From Syntrophaceae bacterium UBA4810 (GTDB taxonomy: Bacteria > Desulfobacterota > Syntrophia > Syntrophales > Smithellaceae): a DNA stretch of 35,605 nt. Location of the stretch: assembly GCA_002402545.1 (NCBI GenBank), contig DHGA01000049.1, forward strand, positions 54,133 to 89,737, given 5' to 3'. The notes beneath the pieces are model-generated. The model was not told the origin of the DNA. It did not search any database and saw only the letters and a program-made list of their open reading frames with translations. Made by a program: the position numbers and the translations under genes. Each line of letters starts with the position of its first letter. Position 1 is the stretch's first letter. Shown in pieces: positions 33,115 to 35,605 of this stretch.

Positions 33115-34086
33115 TTAGCCCGCGGGATTTAAGAAGAACCCCGGTCTTTGTTCTTTTTCCAAAAAACAGCCGGCCGCGCACTCATCGGTACAATTTCCAT
33201 CACAGGGCTCAACATGAATATTAATTGTGGCGTTCGGCAATTTGTTAAAAATGGTTATTTTTAAATTTCTCGTAATTTCGTGCGAGGAAGTCACGCTCAT
33301 CTGCGGATTGACTTTGATATGAAATTCAACGAAGCGGAAGTTTCCCGCCTTGCGTGTTTTTAACCTATGAAAACCGCGAATATCCGGCTGATGGTCCGCG
33401 ATTATTTTACGAATCCAATTCTCTTCATCAGCCGGCAATTTTGCATCTATTAAATCGCCTAAAGCCCTTGACGTTAAATCATAAGCCGCCTTTAAAATAA
33501 AAATGGCTATAAATATTGCCGCGGCAGGATCCAGCCAGTAAAGATTTAAACCTGTCCAAAAATGACGGCCAATCCAGATTACCAAAAGGCTACACATTAC
33601 GCCCAGTGAAGTATAAACATCCGTGCGTAAATGCCAGGCGTCCGCCTCCAGAGCGATGGAATCCGCCTCGCGGCCAACTTTAAACAAATTACGTGAAACG
33701 ATATAATTCATTACCGCGGAAAAAAGCATCACCGCGACACCCCAGGCGGGAGCTTCGATTTGCTGGCTGGATGTAAATTTTTTTACCGCCTCAAAAATAA
33801 TCCAAAAAGCCGCGATAAATATCAGCGCGGCTTCCACTAAGCCGGAAATGCTCTCAAATTTACCATGACCAAAGGGGTGCGCGTCATCAGCAGGAAGGTA
33901 TGATTTTTTAACAGAAAATAACGCAATGAACGAAGCAAGTAAATCCATTGCGGAATGAATAGCCTCGGAGATAATCGCCACGGAGCCAATCAATAAACCC
34001 ACAATCAGTTTAAATACCACCAGCAAAGAGTTGGACATAACCGATAATATAGCGACCCGCTCTTTACGTTTCTGCAGAGTATTCAA
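33115..34086 (-). CDS. Cation diffusion facilitator (CDF) metal exporter with Cys-rich tail
   Basis: This 323-residue protein is a CDF-family proton-coupled divalent metal transporter of the inner membrane, near FieF. Six membrane helices are visible in the first about 200 residues. The transport-site pairs H-S-A-M-D (His44, Asp48, with a Ser-rather than Asp-led first motif) and H-L-R-T-D (about His152, Asp156), and the loop H-P-F-G-H-G-K-F-E, are present. The cytoplasmic ferredoxin-like domain (about 210-292) ends in V-E-P and then a tail with four cysteines spaced C-x3-C-x3-C-x3-C (about 294-307), which is unusual. Having H-D at both sites fits Zn, Fe, Co or Ni rather than Mn. The next gene downstream is the nucleotidase, probably a separate transcript. 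Confidence 0.93.
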   Translation of the reverse strand: MNTLQKRKERVAILSVMSNSLLVVFKLIVGLLIGSVAIISEAIHSAMDLLASFIALFSVKKSYLPADDAHPFGHGKFESISGLVEAALIFIAAFWIIFEAVKKFTSSQQIEAPAWGVAVMLFSAVMNYIVSRNLFKVGREADSIALEADAWHLRTDVYTSLGVMCSLLVIWIGRHFWTGLNLYWLDPAAAIFIAIFILKAAYDLTSRALGDLIDAKLPADEENWIRKIIADHQPDIRGFHRLKTRKAGNFRFVEFHIKVNPQMSVTSSHEITRNLKITIFNKLPNATINIHVEPCDGNCTDECAAGCFLEKEQRPGFFLNPAG

Positions 34087-34251
34087 CCCAATGATCTCCC
34101 TGTGTATTTTCCAGCCATGGGCAATATATCATGACTTGCGCATGCTTTCCTGTATTATTTTTCTCTTGATAATTAAACGGGGATTGGCTTTGCAAGCTCT
34201 GAAAATTGTGTTAGGAAAAGCGCCTTGATTAAAATTTAATTTCGCAGGCTT

Positions 34252-35343
34252 ATGAACAAAAAAATCGTTTTATCGTCTTTTAAAAATGCTTCCTCTAAAG
34301 ACTGGGGGGACTGGCGCTGGCAATTGCAAAATCGCTTCACAAAAATATCCTCAATAAAACATTTTCCCATCAAATATTTTCCAAACCAAATAAACGCGGA
34401 CAAAATCGCCTCTGTATATCCCATGGCTGTTACACCTTACTATCTTTCTTTGATTCAAGAGGACGCTTCCGGAGATGCGATAACGGCGCAGTGCATACCG
34501 GACATGCGCGAAATAACATTGGGACAAAAATACCCCGAAGACCCGCTGGAAGAAGATAGTAAAATGCCCGTCCCAAAATTGATTCATCGCTATACTGATC
34601 GCTGTCTGGCGTTGGTTACTGAGGTTTGCGCCGTACACTGCCGTCACTGCAACCGAAAAAGATTCTGGGCTAAACCAAACAGCGGAAATTTTAAAACTCG
34701 TCTTGGCGGCTTTATCCGTTATCTGGAGAAATCACCGCAAATACGAGAAGTAATCATATCCGGCGGCGATCCTCTAATTTATGACGACGAAAAACTGGAA
34801 ATCATTTTGGCCGGCATCAAAACTGTCCAAAACGTGGAAATTATCCGCATCGGCAGCCGTATGCCTGCCGTAATGCCCATGAGAATAACAAAAACCCTTT
34901 GCCGGATACTAAAGCGCTATCGTCCTCTTTGGTTTAACACCCAGTTTAATTCTCCGGCGGAACTTACGGCTGACGCGGCACGCGCCTGTAACATGCTGCA
35001 GGAAGCCGGGATTCCTGTTTCCAATCAATCTGTTCTTATAAAAGGGGTTAACGATTCTGAAGACAAAATGCGTGCGCTTCTCTACGGCCTGCAAAAAATA
35101 TCTGTCCGACCTTATTACCTTTTTCACTGCGAGCCGGTAAAGGGTTGCTGGCATTTTCGCACGAGTATAGAATCAGGCATAAAAATGATGGAAAATCTCC
35201 GCCGTGAATGTTCGGGCCTTGCCCTTCCCCAATATGTTGCCGATATCCCGGGAAAAGCAGGTAAAATACCCCTAGTCAGCATTTCTTCATCCACAAAAGC
35301 CCAGATGCACAAATATCAATATTTTTTTGACAATTTTACTTAA
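34252..35343 (+). CDS. epmB: KamA-family radical SAM lysine 2,3-aminomutase, probable EpmB
   Basis: This 363-residue enzyme has the KamA start W-x-D-W-R-W-Q-L, the cluster motif C-A-V-H-C-R-H-C (Cys126, 130, 133), G-G-D-P-L (171-175) and a C-terminal PLP-lysine motif G-K-A-G-K-I-P-L (PLP Lys probably 338). In lysine 2,3-aminomutase two aspartates bind the substrate amine; here they align with Glu294 (H-C-E-P-V-K-G) and Asp331, so both positions are acidic, as expected for lysine rather than glutamate. Being 71 bases before efp on the same strand points to EpmB, which makes (R)-beta-lysine for attachment to EF-P, rather than a catabolic KamA. The partner ligase EpmA is not in view and may lie beyond the window. 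SD before ATG 34252 is weak. Confidence 0.88.
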   Translation: MNKKIVLSSFKNASSKDWGDWRWQLQNRFTKISSIKHFPIKYFPNQINADKIASVYPMAVTPYYLSLIQEDASGDAITAQCIPDMREITLGQKYPEDPLEEDSKMPVPKLIHRYTDRCLALVTEVCAVHCRHCNRKRFWAKPNSGNFKTRLGGFIRYLEKSPQIREVIISGGDPLIYDDEKLEIILAGIKTVQNVEIIRIGSRMPAVMPMRITKTLCRILKRYRPLWFNTQFNSPAELTADAARACNMLQEAGIPVSNQSVLIKGVNDSEDKMRALLYGLQKISVRPYYLFHCEPVKGCWHFRTSIESGIKMMENLRRECSGLALPQYVADIPGKAGKIPLVSISSSTKAQMHKYQYFFDNFT

Positions 35344-35375
35344 TTAGATTAGGAAGAACTTCAAATTAAAAATCA

Positions 35376-35397
35376 AATTACTGAAGTGTCAGTAATT
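35376..35397 (+). promoter_or_regulatory. Hairpin abutting the efp ribosome binding site
   Basis: AATTACTG (35376-35383) and CAGTAATT (35390-35397) form a perfect 8-bp stem with loop AAGTGT. It ends one base before AAGGAG (35398-35403), the efp Shine-Dalgarno. It has no T run, so it is not a terminator. It may stabilise the mRNA or tune efp initiation, or be a dyad operator. Confidence 0.4.
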
Positions 35398-35414
35398 AAG
35401 GAGAATGATTATTT

Positions 35415-35605
35415 ATGTACACCGCAAGCGACTTAAGAAAAGGGCTGCGCCTGAAAATCGACAACGACCCATATGTAATCATCGAATTCAATTTTGTCAA
35501 ACCCGGTAAGGGGCAGGCTCTGTATCGCACCAAGCTTAAAAACATGATCAACGGAAACCAGTTTGAGCGTACCTTCCGTTCCGTGGACAACTTTGAACCG
35601 GCCGA
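35415..35605 (+). CDS. efp: Elongation factor P (N-terminal part; cut by window end)
   Basis: EF-P enters the ribosome between the P and E sites and relieves stalling at polyproline. Only the first 63 codons are in the window. They form the KOW-like domain I, starting M-Y-T-A-S-D-L-R-K-G, with the loop V-K-P-G-K-G-Q-A whose tip lysine (about residue 33) is the site of beta-lysylation in E. coli-type factors. The P-G-K-G-Q form fits an EpmA/EpmB-modified protein and so agrees with the neighbouring KamA-type gene. AAGGAG lies 11 bases before ATG 35415. The reading frame is intact to the window edge. Confidence 0.95.
   Translation, partial: MYTASDLRKGLRLKIDNDPYVIIEFNFVKPGKGQALYRTKLKNMINGNQFERTFRSVDNFEPA

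Overview
This is a chromosomal window from a diderm, meso-diaminopimelate peptidoglycan bacterium, most likely a Desulfobacterota (deltaproteobacterial) relative. That placement is inferred from the dcw gene order, a selB-fdhD pair, an unfused RlmL-type methyltransferase, a YhaM-like HD nuclease and the scatter of small palindromic repeats. No rRNA or other taxonomic marker is present, so the lineage is an inference.

Layout. (1) 1-1297: the right-hand end of an integron-type gene cassette array. Two plus-strand cassettes encode an unknown helical membrane-anchored protein and a secreted protein resembling phage P5-like structural/muralytic proteins. Each is followed by an attC-like site, and the end of a third attC lies at the window edge. 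No integrase is in view. (2) 1298-4370: hairpins, a minus-strand VIT/von Willebrand A protein with a C-terminal AgmX/TonB-like domain whose Shine-Dalgarno can be masked by a perfect anti-SD in its own leader, then a 585-base gap rich in nested palindromes. (3) 4374-6157: a small secreted or membrane protein of unknown function behind a sigma-54-like promoter and in front of a strong terminator, then a THUMP rRNA methyltransferase with an unusual insert. (4) 6159-24978: a complete minus-strand division and cell-wall (dcw) operon in the order mraZ-rsmH-ftsL-ftsI-murE-murF-mraY-murD-ftsW-murG-murC-murB-ftsQ-ftsA-ftsZ, ending with a B12-binding-type radical SAM gene. Its sigma-70 promoter and a triple GTGG MraZ operator are visible. 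(5) 24979-25580: an AT-rich gap with a 14-bp perfect palindrome and a frameshifted relic of a PAS-domain protein. (6) 25581-27162: mltG and ruvX on the minus strand. (7) 27324-30963: a translationally coupled plus-strand operon selB-fdhD-yhaM-like. (8) 31000-34086, minus: a 5'-nucleotidase-family surface enzyme and a CDF metal transporter with a cysteine-rich tail. (9) 34252-35605, plus: a KamA/EpmB-like lysine 2,3-aminomutase followed by elongation factor P, cut by the window end.

How the genes work together. The dcw block makes the UDP-MurNAc-pentapeptide (MurB, C, D, E, F), lipid I and II (MraY, MurG), septal peptidoglycan (FtsW, FtsI) and the divisome core (FtsZ, A, Q, L); MltG cuts nascent glycan nearby. 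SelB and FdhD both point to selenocysteine-containing formate dehydrogenase. The KamA-type enzyme beside efp points to beta-lysylation of EF-P. I see no CRISPR array, tRNA, rRNA, transposase or complete novel defence system. The least explained parts are the integron cassettes, the leader of the VIT gene, the isolated small membrane protein and the FdhD without its cysteine pair.
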